Assembly: GCA_021298595.1 (NCBI GenBank)
Contig: JAJTHL010000024.1
Coordinates: 1-32,258 of the forward strand
DNA from: Alphaproteobacteria bacterium
Lineage (GTDB): Bacteria > Pseudomonadota > Alphaproteobacteria > Caedimonadales > UBA1908
DNA length: 32,258 nt
Reading direction: 5' to 3'
This document shows, one piece after another, positions 1 to 8,703 of the stretch. How positions within the stretch are numbered: position 1 is the stretch's first letter; each line of letters opens with the position of its first letter. The notes beneath the pieces are model-generated. The model was not told where the DNA came from. It saw nothing but the letters and a program-made list of their open reading frames with translations, and made no database searches. A program made the position numbers and the translations under genes.

Positions 1-215
1 ATGGCAACCTTGCCCACATCATAGGCGGTGCTGCCCACAGCGGCGGCCGTGTAATAAGTGGCGTTTCCAAGACCGGTCATGCCGTCCCAGAGGTAGCTCC
101 AGCCGCTTTTGGCCACGGGGGCTTTTTCTGCCATCTCGTCCGCAAGGTCGCTGGCAAAGGTGCTGGTCGCGCTCAACAGGCCCAAAACCAAGGAAAGGGA
201 TACTAAGTTCTTCAT
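1..215 (-). CDS. Exported hypothetical protein, 5' part only (runs off left edge)
   Basis: This is the first 71 codons of a minus-strand gene; the 3' part lies outside the window. The start ATG (215-213) follows a good GGAG ribosome site about 6 nt upstream. The N-terminus is a classic Sec signal peptide (MKNLVSLSLVLGLLSATSTFA, then SDLADEM), so the product is exported to the periplasm or beyond. The visible mature part is rich in small residues, Gly, Ala, Thr and Tyr, around SYLWDGMTGLGNATYYTAAA. I recognise no family from this fragment. The gene is divergent from the tricorn-protease gene, with about 240 bp between them. Confidence 0.7.
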   Translation of the reverse strand, partial: MKNLVSLSLVLGLLSATSTFASDLADEMAEKAPVAKSGWSYLWDGMTGLGNATYYTAAAVGSTAYDVGKVA

Positions 216-457
216 CTTTATCTCCGTCAACATGAAGGTGTGTTCGTCTATGCTTTACATATGCGATCGATACTGAAATAATCAAATGCATTAATGGCAA
301 ATATAGAATGCAAAATTGTCAAAGTTACATTTTTAATTTTAAATCAACTTTATATCTAGAGGAACATCCTTTGAAACGCTTCTTTCTCTCTCCAAACCCT
401 CTTATCAAATCCCTCACAACAAGATAGACTGCCAACAAAACTAATAAAGGAATGACC
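216..457. other. Divergent intergenic region between exported protein gene and tricorn gene
   Basis: This AT-rich spacer of about 240 bp must hold promoters for both flanking genes. I see no convincing gene in it; a 172-codon minus-strand frame crossing it continues inside the tricorn gene and has no ribosome site, so I treat it as a shadow. A candidate plus-strand promoter is listed separately. Confidence 0.6.
316..344 (+). promoter_or_regulatory. Candidate sigma70 promoter for the tricorn-type protease gene
   Basis: TTGTCA (316-321, five of six bases of the -35 consensus) is followed after 17 bp by TTAAAT (339-344, four of six of the -10 consensus). It would give a leader of about 100 nt before the start codon. 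The surrounding DNA is AT-rich, so a chance match is possible. Confidence 0.35.
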
Positions 458-3400
458 ATGACGACGCATACGACAGGCGGCTATTACCGCTATCCGGCTC
501 TTTTTGGAGATCAACTTGTTTTTGTGAGTGAGGACCAGCTCTGGCGCACGAACGCCTTTGGCGCACCTGCTTGGCGCTTGACCTCTGGCCTTGGGACTGC
601 AAGCACGCCTGTGTTCTCGCCCGACGGTCAGTGGATCGCGTTTGCTGGCAGTGATGAAGGACCCGCCGAGGTGTGTTTGATCCCGGCTGCGGGCGGCCCT
701 GTCACGCGCCTGACCTATCTTGGCGAAGGCGTCCACGTGCAATCCTGGACCCACGAGGGCATTTATTTTACCTCTGCCGCCAAGAGCCCCTTTGCCAGGG
801 TCACGTGGCTGTGGCGGGTGAGCCCCGAGGGCGGCGCACCCATACGTCTGCCCCTTGGTCCTGTGAACGCTCATATGCTAAAAGACCACCAAGGCCCCAT
901 GAATGTGATTCAACGCTTTGGCTACCGCGAGTACGGCTTTTGGAAACGTTACCGCGGCGGGACAGCCGGGACTCTGTGGATTGACCGCAAAGGAGACGGA
1001 ACTTACGCGCCCTTGATCGAGCTCACCTCAGATATGGCGCGCCCCTTGTGGATTGGCGACCGTGTGTACTTTGCCTCGGACCACGAAGGGATTGGCAACC
1101 TGTATTCTTGTACGGCCGAGGGTACGGACCTAAAGCGCCACACCCATCACACAGATTTTTACGTACGCAACCAGCAAACCGACGGCAAGCGCCTCGTTTA
1201 TCATGCGGGCGGCGAGCTTTATCTGTTTGATCCTGAAAAAGACACAGTCGCCCTCATTGATCCAGTGTACGGCAGTGCCAGGCCAGAGCGTGCGCGCAAG
1301 TTTGTGGCGGCGCAAACTTATCTTGAACAAAGCGCTCTTCATCCCTTGGGTCATCACGTCCTGGTCACCGCCAGGGGCAAGCCCTTTGTGCTAGAACGCG
1401 CCCACGGCCCCGTCCTGCAATTGGGCGCGCGTGAAGGCATTCGCTACCGTTTGCCTGTGTGGCTTCAAGGCGGCGAGCGTGTGGTGCTCATCAGCGATGA
1501 AAATGGACACGAGGCCCTGGAAATTCATGATGCCAAAACAGGACAGAAAATTGCCGTGTCCCAGGGGCTCGACTTTGGTCGTGCGCGTCATGTGTATCCC
1601 AGCCCCACCGATGACGCCGTCATCGTCGTGAACCAAAAAGGCGAGATTATCCATATTGATATTGAATCCTGGCACATGCGCGTTTTGGACCGCAGCGCCC
1701 ACGAGATGGTCCAAGGGGCCGCATGGTCGCCCGATGGCAAGTGGGTTGCCTATCACTGCTCCCTTTCAAGACGCCAATCCGCCATCAAGCTTGCCTGCAT
1801 CCAAACAGGGGCGGTTCATCAAATCACAAAGCCAGTCCTTAAAGACACGTGCCCCGTCTTTGATCCCGAAGGAAAGTATCTTTACTTCTTGTCCTTGCGT
1901 GAATTCAACCCGTCATGGGACAGTCTTCATTTCGAGCTTGGCTTTCCAGCCGGCATGCGCCCGTACGCGCTTGCCCTTGCCGACGATACCCCTTCCCCCT
2001 TTGTGTTAAAAGCCAAAGACTTTGACCAAGGCGATGAGGACGAATCAAAGGAGGGCAAAGAAGACGACGCCACCGCCAAAAAAGACGACGACGAAAAAGA
2101 AGAGACCGACACAAAGACTGTGCCCGAAATCCGCATTGACCTTGAGGGTATTCAAGACCGTTTGATGGCCTTTCCAGTGGAGCCCGGGCTTTTTTCCCAT
2201 CTGGCGGCGATTAAAGGAAAAGTCATTTACCTCAGCTGGCCCCTTGTGGACGCCGGTGATGAGGACGAGGCGTGCGCAGATCACGACGGCGGGGCTCTGG
2301 CTGCCTTTGACTTTGAAAACCAAAAAGAAGATGAGCTTTGCGGCAATGTCTCGGCCTTTGAGGTTTCTTTGGACGGCAAGCGCCTTCTTTATCAAACAGG
2401 AAAAAGCCTTCGCATTATCAAAGCAGGTGACAAGCCTGACGAGGGAAGTGATCAACCTGCCCACAAATCTGGGTGGATTGACCTTAGCCGCATTAAACTT
2501 TGCGTGACGCCCTACCTTGAGTGGTCTCAGATTTATAGTGAAGCATGGCGCTTGCAGCGCGATCACTTCTGGGTTGAGGATATGTCCCAGGTGAATTGGC
2601 AAAAGGTTTATGACCGCTACGCCCCTCTTCTTGACCGCATTTCCACAAGGCGTGAGCTCAGCGATGTCATTTGGGAAATGCAGGGTGAGCTTGGCACGTC
2701 CCACGCCTATGTCATGGGCGGTGACTTGCGTCCGTCCCCGGCGTGGTCCGTAGGACAGCTTGGCGCTGACTTTGTTTTTGATGCCAAAAGCGGCGCCTAT
2801 CAAATCGTCGCCATGGCCAAAGCCGACACATGGCGCGAGCGCTATACCTCGCCGCTTCGCAGGCCCGGCCTTGGGATCAAAGTTGGTGACCTTATTTGGG
2901 CCGTGAACGGCGAGCCTGTTTCAAAAACCGCCCCCGTCGAAGCGCTTTTGCTGCAACAAGCAGGCCAAGAGGTACGTTTGCAGATAAGCAATCCTGCTGG
3001 CGAAAACAAACGCGACGTTGTGGTGAAGACCTTGCGTCAAGAAGGCGTTCTTTACTACCGGGATTGGGTTGAAAACAACCGCGCCTATGTCCATGAAAAA
3101 ACAGGCGGCACTGTGGGATATGTTCATATTCCTGATATGGGCACCAACGGCTTTGCTGAATTCCACCGCGGGTTCCTGGCAGAATGCGACAGAGGGGCGC
3201 TCATCATCGATGTGCGCTATAATGGGGGCGGCAGCGTATCCTCGCTTCTTCTTTCCAAGCTTGCAAGAAAACGCTTAGGCTATGATCTGGCGCGCTGGTT
3301 TGGGGATGTTCCTTATCCCGTCGATTCGTCCACAGGCAACCTTGTGGCCCTGACCAACGAATATGCAGGCTCAGATGGTGATATGTTCTCTCACGCCTTT

Positions 3401-3727
3401 AAAATGATGGACCTGGGGCCTTTGATTGGTAAGCGCACCTGGGGTGGGGTTATTGGTATTTGGCCCCGCAATCCTCTTGTGGACGGCGGCATGACGACCC
3501 AGCCCGAGTTTTCTTTCTGGTTTAAAGATGTGGGATGGGGCCTTGAAAATTACGGCGCCGTGCCCAATATCGTTGTGGAAAACACACCGCAAGATTATGA
3601 AAACGGGCGGGACCCACAACTTGATCGCAGCATAGAAGAGGCCTTAAAACGCCTTCAAGAAACGCCGGAAAACTGTCCCCATTTCAACGACAGACCTAAT
3701 TTGGCACTTCCAACGACTCTAAAATAA
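458..3727 (+). CDS. Tricorn-type protease homolog (peptidase family S41, TRI)
   Basis: This is a cytosolic serine protease expected to trim oligopeptides released by larger ATP-dependent proteases. The domain order fits tricorn. The N-terminal half has WD/TolB-like propeller blades with motifs such as FSPDGQWIAF and WSPDGKWVAY. An acidic, lysine-rich linker follows (residues about 523-552), then a helical domain, a PDZ domain (about 775-870) and the S41 catalytic domain. The catalytic set is visible: Ser748-His749 in TSHAY, nucleophile Ser972 in GSDGD, and Glu1030 in GLENYG, close to S745/H746/S965/E1023 of the Thermoplasma enzyme. Length is 1089 aa, normal for the family. There is no signal peptide. 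ATG codons occur at 452 and 458; AAGGA at 447-451 touches the first but is well spaced for the second, so I chose 458. It is monocistronic, with its own terminator. Confidence 0.93.
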   Translation: MTTHTTGGYYRYPALFGDQLVFVSEDQLWRTNAFGAPAWRLTSGLGTASTPVFSPDGQWIAFAGSDEGPAEVCLIPAAGGPVTRLTYLGEGVHVQSWTHEGIYFTSAAKSPFARVTWLWRVSPEGGAPIRLPLGPVNAHMLKDHQGPMNVIQRFGYREYGFWKRYRGGTAGTLWIDRKGDGTYAPLIELTSDMARPLWIGDRVYFASDHEGIGNLYSCTAEGTDLKRHTHHTDFYVRNQQTDGKRLVYHAGGELYLFDPEKDTVALIDPVYGSARPERARKFVAAQTYLEQSALHPLGHHVLVTARGKPFVLERAHGPVLQLGAREGIRYRLPVWLQGGERVVLISDENGHEALEIHDAKTGQKIAVSQGLDFGRARHVYPSPTDDAVIVVNQKGEIIHIDIESWHMRVLDRSAHEMVQGAAWSPDGKWVAYHCSLSRRQSAIKLACIQTGAVHQITKPVLKDTCPVFDPEGKYLYFLSLREFNPSWDSLHFELGFPAGMRPYALALADDTPSPFVLKAKDFDQGDEDESKEGKEDDATAKKDDDEKEETDTKTVPEIRIDLEGIQDRLMAFPVEPGLFSHLAAIKGKVIYLSWPLVDAGDEDEACADHDGGALAAFDFENQKEDELCGNVSAFEVSLDGKRLLYQTGKSLRIIKAGDKPDEGSDQPAHKSGWIDLSRIKLCVTPYLEWSQIYSEAWRLQRDHFWVEDMSQVNWQKVYDRYAPLLDRISTRRELSDVIWEMQGELGTSHAYVMGGDLRPSPAWSVGQLGADFVFDAKSGAYQIVAMAKADTWRERYTSPLRRPGLGIKVGDLIWAVNGEPVSKTAPVEALLLQQAGQEVRLQISNPAGENKRDVVVKTLRQEGVLYYRDWVENNRAYVHEKTGGTVGYVHIPDMGTNGFAEFHRGFLAECDRGALIIDVRYNGGGSVSSLLLSKLARKRLGYDLARWFGDVPYPVDSSTGNLVALTNEYAGSDGDMFSHAFKMMDLGPLIGKRTWGGVIGIWPRNPLVDGGMTTQPEFSFWFKDVGWGLENYGAVPNIVVENTPQDYENGRDPQLDRSIEEALKRLQETPENCPHFNDRPNLALPTTLK

Positions 3728-3734
3728 ACTCACC

Positions 3735-3770
3735 AAGGAGGCACACAAAGTGCCTCCTTAACTTTTTTTT
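3735..3770 (+). terminator. Rho-independent terminator after tricorn gene
   Basis: A perfect 10-bp stem, AAGGAGGCAC (3735-3744) with GTGCCTCCTT (3750-3759), encloses a 5-nt loop and is followed by a run of eight T (3763-3770). It lies 8 bp after the tricorn stop codon. Confidence 0.93.
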
Positions 3771-3817
3771 AAGGTCCACCACCTAAAGTCACTCTATCAC
3801 CCCATCGGTTAGAAGAC

Positions 3818-6178
3818 GTGGAAAAACCACCAAAGACATCCGATCTGAAAACGTTCAAAGAGCTCACACGGCTCGAACAAACGCCCTACGACGTGGTTGA
3901 AATTCTTCAATCCCTCATCGAAACTCACATGTCCCAAATACTAGATACCTTTTATGCCAGAGCCATGAAAATGGGTGAACTCAAGCCCTTTATAGAGGGA
4001 AGAATTGATCTCTTAAAAGAGCAACAGCTCGCCCATTGGACGCGCCTTGCACAAGCAAATATAAATAAAACCTACCTCGAAGAAGCCTTACGTGCGGGAA
4101 ACGCCCACAGCAAACACAGTGTGCCCGTTGAAGCGTATATCGGCTCATATGCGTATATGCTAGGAGAGCTTCAAACGGCGCTTTTAGAAACTGCGTGGGC
4201 CCCCACCTCAGAATTGTGTCAAGCGCTCACAACGCTGACCTCCATGTGCCTGAGCGATATCGCTATTGCCATGAGAGTTTATGTGGAAGAACGCGAAAAA
4301 CATATGCGCTTCCTCTTAAGCCTCCACCGAAGTGATGAAGGAGTCCTCCCCCTCAACACCTTGGTTCAATCTTTTGTCAAGGAAACTCTAGCGTTCACTC
4401 ATTTTGAAACGGGCGAAGTCTGCACAGAATACGACCACGATCTTATTAGGTCATTTCAGATGCTCAGAACAGAAGATGGTCTTTACGCAGACGAAAATCA
4501 GTCATTGTTACCCGACGTTGTCTCACGGCGATTTCGCATGTATTTCCAAACAAAACCAAATATCCTTTGGTTCAATACAAATCAAATCAAAGACTTCATG
4601 CATGCCAGCAAAAGTGATTCGGCGTCATCCTTTAAAACATGTGTGGTTTTGCCTCTGTTTTCTCAAGAACGCGTCATTGGCACGTTTTGCCTTCTTAGTA
4701 GTGACGAGCGACGTAAAGAGGCCCAAACTATTAATCTTCTCAACGGTGTTGTCCAGCAGCTGACCTTACTCATTGCAAGGCACGCGGCACAGGAGTCTTA
4801 TCACCAAAATCTAAAGCGTCTTGCTTTTTATGACGCCCTGACCGGCCTTCCTAACCGTGCGCTTCTCATTGACCGGCTGGAGCAAGCCCTTACACATACC
4901 AAGGCCACAGAAGGTCAATATACAGCTCTTTTTTTCGTTGATATTGATAACTTCAAAGATATTAATGATACTTTGGGGCATGCTTGTGGAGACACACTTC
5001 TTAAAGTCTTTGCCCGTAATCTTACCTCGTACTTAAAGCCTGGAGATACTGTTTCAAGGGTGGGAGGAGACGAATTTATCATTCTTTCTTCCTACCTTGA
5101 AAATGAAGACCATGCCCATGATTTGTCTCAACGTCTGTTTAAACGTTGTACGGGCCTTTACAAATTATCCATGACAGAAGTCAACGTGTCAGTCAGTGTC
5201 GGAGGGCTTGTTTTAAACGGAGATATCACTGATACACAACAAATTCTTCAAAAGCTAGACATTGCCGCCAACCATGCAAAAAAACAAGGCAAGGGTCAGG
5301 TAGTACACTTTACCCCGCAACATCAACAGGAATTTCTCGAAGAAAAAAGACTGATTCACGATATGGAAGAAGCCCTTCGATCTCATCAATTTTGCATATA
5401 TTATCAGCCTATTGTTGACACGGAAAAGGCCACTGTCAGTTCCTTTGAGGCCCTACTTCGCTGGCAACATCCAAAAAACGGATTTATTCCGCCTGCCCAC
5501 TTTATCCCCGTTGCGGAAAAACTCCCTCTAATTATGGACCTTGGCGCTGAAGTTCTCGGGCTTTGTTTAAAGGACATTAGCGCGTTTGACAAAGGGTATC
5601 CAAACCATCCCTCTCTTCATGTGTCGGTGAACCTCTCGGCCAAACAAATGGCCAGCGATGACTATTTTCAACAACTTCTAAAAACCATCGATGACGCAGA
5701 GCTATGTCCTGGAAGTCTTCGTATCGAAATCACGGAAAGCAGTTTTGCCAACAATATTGACCTCATGCGTGAGCGTTTGGGATCTTTTAAAGAGCGCGGG
5801 ATTCCTGTTTTGATGGATGATTTTGGAACGGGTTATTCCTCTCTGAGCTATCTCAAAGAATTCAATTTTGATTTTCTAAAAATGGACGGTTCGTTTGTCA
5901 AAGATATCGAGCTATGTGATAAATCTTTGAACCTATTAAAGGGGGTCATTGATCTTGCCAAGGGCCAAAATATTCAAATTATCGCTGAAGGGGTCGAGAC
6001 CCAAAACCAGCTAAACCTCCTTCAAGAGTACGGTTGCTCGTTAATTCAAGGGTATTATTTTTCCAAGCCTTTGACGTTTCAAGAAACAAGCACGCTTCTC
6101 CAGCATTGCCTGAATAACGCCGAACCCTTTCGGGACAAAATCCCTTCTACGCTTTCACAGGAATCTAAAACGGCTTAA
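3818..6178 (+). CDS. Globin-coupled sensor with GGDEF and EAL domains (c-di-GMP turnover)
   Basis: This is a predicted haem-based sensor that makes and/or degrades cyclic di-GMP. Residues about 10-160 match the globin-coupled sensor fold: GNAHSKHSVPVEAYIGSY contains the likely proximal haem ligand His97, and Tyr46 in FYARAM sits where the distal oxygen-binding Tyr lies in E. coli DosC (Y43/H98). Residues about 170-325 form a linker or GAF-like domain with no clear motif. The GGDEF domain (about 335-500) has an intact GGDEF at 416-420, but the inhibitory RxxD site reads KPGD. The EAL domain (about 510-760) keeps EAL (544-546), Asn605, EITE, DDFGTG (667-672), Lys688, AEGVE and Gln744, so it should be an active phosphodiesterase. 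The start is GTG with only a weak AGAAG ribosome site; the next in-frame Met is residue 38, inside the globin domain. It has no signal peptide or membrane segment. The 3' end faces recG, 8 bp away. Confidence 0.9.
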   Translation: MEKPPKTSDLKTFKELTRLEQTPYDVVEILQSLIETHMSQILDTFYARAMKMGELKPFIEGRIDLLKEQQLAHWTRLAQANINKTYLEEALRAGNAHSKHSVPVEAYIGSYAYMLGELQTALLETAWAPTSELCQALTTLTSMCLSDIAIAMRVYVEEREKHMRFLLSLHRSDEGVLPLNTLVQSFVKETLAFTHFETGEVCTEYDHDLIRSFQMLRTEDGLYADENQSLLPDVVSRRFRMYFQTKPNILWFNTNQIKDFMHASKSDSASSFKTCVVLPLFSQERVIGTFCLLSSDERRKEAQTINLLNGVVQQLTLLIARHAAQESYHQNLKRLAFYDALTGLPNRALLIDRLEQALTHTKATEGQYTALFFVDIDNFKDINDTLGHACGDTLLKVFARNLTSYLKPGDTVSRVGGDEFIILSSYLENEDHAHDLSQRLFKRCTGLYKLSMTEVNVSVSVGGLVLNGDITDTQQILQKLDIAANHAKKQGKGQVVHFTPQHQQEFLEEKRLIHDMEEALRSHQFCIYYQPIVDTEKATVSSFEALLRWQHPKNGFIPPAHFIPVAEKLPLIMDLGAEVLGLCLKDISAFDKGYPNHPSLHVSVNLSAKQMASDDYFQQLLKTIDDAELCPGSLRIEITESSFANNIDLMRERLGSFKERGIPVLMDDFGTGYSSLSYLKEFNFDFLKMDGSFVKDIELCDKSLNLLKGVIDLAKGQNIQIIAEGVETQNQLNLLQEYGCSLIQGYYFSKPLTFQETSTLLQHCLNNAEPFRDKIPSTLSQESKTA

Positions 6179-6186
6179 CCGGTTCG

Positions 6187-8298
6187 TCACGCAGCGCTCA
6201 GATAACGTGTGGCCTGCACTTTCGAAAAGAGATGTAAAAGCACCCGAGCTGTTCTTCCGGCGTCGCTCTCTAACCTTGGATCTGAGGTCAAAAGTAAGGT
6301 TGCTTGCTCGTGGGCGAGCTCTAAGAGATCCATCATCAGAAGGGGGTTTGCCAACCTAAACTGGGGAAGGCCGCTTTGTTTGGCGCCTGCAAGCTCGCCC
6401 CCACCCCTCAAATGAAGATCTTTCTGGGCAATTTCAAACCCGTCTTGGCTTTTTTTCATGACGTCCAAGCGGCCACGCCCTGTGTAACTGAGGTCCTTTG
6501 CGTAGAGAAGCAAGCACGTACCCCGTTTATGGCCTCGCCCCACGCGCCCGCGCAGCTGATGAAGCTGTGAAAGGCCAAACCGCTCGGCATGCTCGATAAT
6601 CATGAGGGTCGCGTCTTGCACGTCAACGCCGACCTCAATAACCGTAGTCGCGACAAGAAGTGTGATCTCGCCTGCCCGAAAGCGCTCCATGACGGTGTCT
6701 CTCTCAGGGGCACTCATGCGTCCATGGACAAGGCCGATGGATTCTCCTCCCACGCGTTCCTTAAGGGCGGCAAAGCGCGCCTCGGCGGCTGCAAGGTCTA
6801 AGGCTTCGGATTCATCAATTAAAGGACAAACCCAATAAATTTTATGCCCCTGGACAAGGGCGCTTTTGATCCGGCCCATTACCTCATCCAAGCGCTCTAG
6901 ACTGATGAGAGACGTCTCGATGGGTTCGCGCTCGGCGGGTTTTTCGCACAAAGTTGACGAGGTTAGATCACCGTAAGATGCCAACATAAGCGTGCGAGGA
7001 ATGGGTGTCGCCGTCATGGACAGAACATCGGGGTTCATCCCTTTTTGAACTAGTTTCAAACGCTGCTCCACTCCAAAGCGGTGCTGCTCGTCAATGATCA
7101 CAAGCCCTAAATCTTTGAAAACCACCTCGTCTTGGATGAGGGCGTGGGTCCCGATGATAAAATCGAGAGATCCGTCCTTAAGCCCCTCGTAAATCCATCG
7201 GCGATCTTTTACTTTGTCACTGCCTGTCAGGCACGCGCCTTTAAGGCCTAGGGCGGCCGCCCACGGTAGAAGGGTTTTTGCATGTTGACGGGCGAGCACT
7301 TCCGTTGGGACCATGAGCGCCCCTTGAGCCCCTGCCCCCACCGCCTGTAAAAGGCTCGCAAACGCGACCACCGTTTTACCCGACCCGACATCGCCTTGTA
7401 AAAGACGCACCATGGCACGATCACTTTCCATGGCAGCCTTAATGTCCGCCATAGCACGCGTTTGATCCCCCGTACAGGTGAATGGCAAAAGGCTCAAGAA
7501 CCGGTCGTGTAGGCTTGGATCTTGGCTGATAAGGGACCGACCTGGTTTTTCTTCTTGGGTGCGCCGCATCAACAAAAGCGACAGTTGGTGGGCCAGAAGC
7601 TCGTCATAGGCAAGACGCATTCGGCAAGGATCACTGGGACTAAGGTGCGTCTCCGTTTGGGGGGCATGCACTTTTAAGAGCGCCTCATGCCAAGGAGCCC
7701 ACCCATAGCGCCCAAGGATCTCTTTTGAAATCCACTCAGGAAGGGGCACCGTGCGCTCCAGCGCCTTTTTGATAAGCCCCTGAACACGCCTGTGTGTCAG
7801 GCCTTTTGTGAGGGGATAAAGGGCTTCTGTGCCGGCCCATTTTTCCGCGTCTCCCACGCGCCCCACGTGGTCAGGATGCACCAGTTGAAACATCCCTTGA
7901 AAGCGCTCAAGCTTGCCACTGACAAGAAGCGTGTCCCCATGGGACATGATTTGCTCAAGTTGCTGCGCGGACAGCCTAAAGTAGACAAGATGCAAGGGGA
8001 TACCTTGGGCATCCACGCACATTAGACGTACCTGCTGAGAACCTTTGGCGCGGGGATTTTTTTGCTGAACATCTTTAACAAAAACCCTCAAAGTCACCGT
8101 TTGCCCCGGCGCCGAAAGCCCCAAATGGGGCACATATCGGCGCGCTAATATTCCCGAGGGCAGGTGCCACAAAAGATCCAATACGCGTGTAATCTCAAGC
8201 TGCGAGAGAAAAAGAGAGGTGCCCAGCCCCACACCAGGAAGCGAGGTAACACTGGCAAAAAGGGGTGATAAACTAGAGGGGCGCAGGGTCATCTTCAC
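6187..8298 (-). CDS. recG: ATP-dependent DNA helicase RecG
   Basis: RecG is a superfamily 2 DNA translocase that reverses stalled replication forks and processes recombination intermediates. The 703-aa length is normal. An N-terminal OB-fold wedge domain (about 60-150) precedes the helicase core. Visible motifs are GDVGSGKT (Walker A, 302-309), DEQHRFG (motif II with DEQH at 403-406), TATPIPRT (motif III) and QLRGRVGRG (motif VI), followed by the C-terminal TRG-type segment. The start is GTG (8298-8296), with a GAAGAGA ribosome site about 5 nt upstream; an in-frame ATG two codons later is the alternative. The stop lies 8 bp from the stop of the convergent GGDEF-EAL gene, so the two transcripts must overlap or end very close together. 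Confidence 0.97.
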   Translation of the reverse strand: MKMTLRPSSLSPLFASVTSLPGVGLGTSLFLSQLEITRVLDLLWHLPSGILARRYVPHLGLSAPGQTVTLRVFVKDVQQKNPRAKGSQQVRLMCVDAQGIPLHLVYFRLSAQQLEQIMSHGDTLLVSGKLERFQGMFQLVHPDHVGRVGDAEKWAGTEALYPLTKGLTHRRVQGLIKKALERTVPLPEWISKEILGRYGWAPWHEALLKVHAPQTETHLSPSDPCRMRLAYDELLAHQLSLLLMRRTQEEKPGRSLISQDPSLHDRFLSLLPFTCTGDQTRAMADIKAAMESDRAMVRLLQGDVGSGKTVVAFASLLQAVGAGAQGALMVPTEVLARQHAKTLLPWAAALGLKGACLTGSDKVKDRRWIYEGLKDGSLDFIIGTHALIQDEVVFKDLGLVIIDEQHRFGVEQRLKLVQKGMNPDVLSMTATPIPRTLMLASYGDLTSSTLCEKPAEREPIETSLISLERLDEVMGRIKSALVQGHKIYWVCPLIDESEALDLAAAEARFAALKERVGGESIGLVHGRMSAPERDTVMERFRAGEITLLVATTVIEVGVDVQDATLMIIEHAERFGLSQLHQLRGRVGRGHKRGTCLLLYAKDLSYTGRGRLDVMKKSQDGFEIAQKDLHLRGGGELAGAKQSGLPQFRLANPLLMMDLLELAHEQATLLLTSDPRLESDAGRTARVLLHLFSKVQATRYLSAA

Positions 8299-8410
8299 GG
8301 TATCTCTTCATCTGGTCGCCATCCTACGATAGCGCCCCTTTAAAAGGAACCTTTTTCAAAGAGCAACTTTTTCACTAAAAAAATATCTTCAAAAACATGA
8401 TAAGAAAGGG

Positions 8411-8439
8411 TTGACCTTACCCCCATAGATGGATAATCT
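8411..8439 (+). promoter_or_regulatory. Candidate promoter for tRNA-Cys (and perhaps tRNA-Asn)
   Basis: TTGACC (8411-8416) matches the -35 consensus at five of six bases. A -10 of GATAAT (8432-8437, five of six) follows at a short 15-bp spacing; read at 17 bp the -10 would be the weaker TAATCT. Transcription would start about 20 nt before the mature tRNA. Confidence 0.5.
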
Positions 8440-8463
8440 CGGGGCCATGGGTCAGGAACTCTT

Positions 8464-8537
8464 GGCCGGGTGGCAGAGTGGTTATGCAGAGGACTGCAAA
8501 TCCTTGTACGTCGGTTCAATTCCGGTCCCGGCCTCCA
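8464..8537 (+). tRNA. tRNA-Cys (GCA)
   Basis: The cloverleaf is complete. The acceptor stem GGCCGGG pairs with CCCGGCC, the anticodon loop is CTGCAAA (anticodon GCA), the T arm contains GGTTCAATTCC, the discriminator base is T (usual for cysteine), and CCA is encoded. Confidence 0.95.
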
Positions 8538-8595
8538 GAAACAATATTTTGTCTCTGGTGTTCTTGAAAAAAGTTTGTTAAGACTTTTCTCGTAT

Positions 8596-8671
8596 TCCCC
8601 GGTAGCTCAGTAGGTAGAGCAGGTGACTGTTAATCACCCTGTCGCTGGTTCGAGTCCGGCCCGGGGAGCCA
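8596..8671 (+). tRNA. tRNA-Asn (GTT)
   Basis: The cloverleaf is complete. The acceptor stem TCCCCGG pairs with CCGGGGA, the anticodon loop contains GTT, the T arm contains GGTTCGAGTCC, the discriminator is G, and CCA is encoded. It lies 58 bp after tRNA-Cys and may be co-transcribed with it. A short T run (8675-8680) follows directly and may end the transcript. Confidence 0.95.
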
Positions 8672-8703
8672 CCCTTTTTTGGTGTAGACTCGCACTCTGT
8701 CTG

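Noticed and set aside
19-300. 93-codon minus-strand frame at the left edge
   Set aside because: It overlaps the signal-peptide frame that starts at 215 with a GGAG site; its own residues are low-complexity Arg/Gly/His-rich and it has no ribosome site.
2045-2803. 252-codon minus-strand frame inside the tricorn gene
   Set aside because: It is antisense to conserved PDZ and protease sequence; the composition is a mirror of the tricorn codons, with no recognisable motif.
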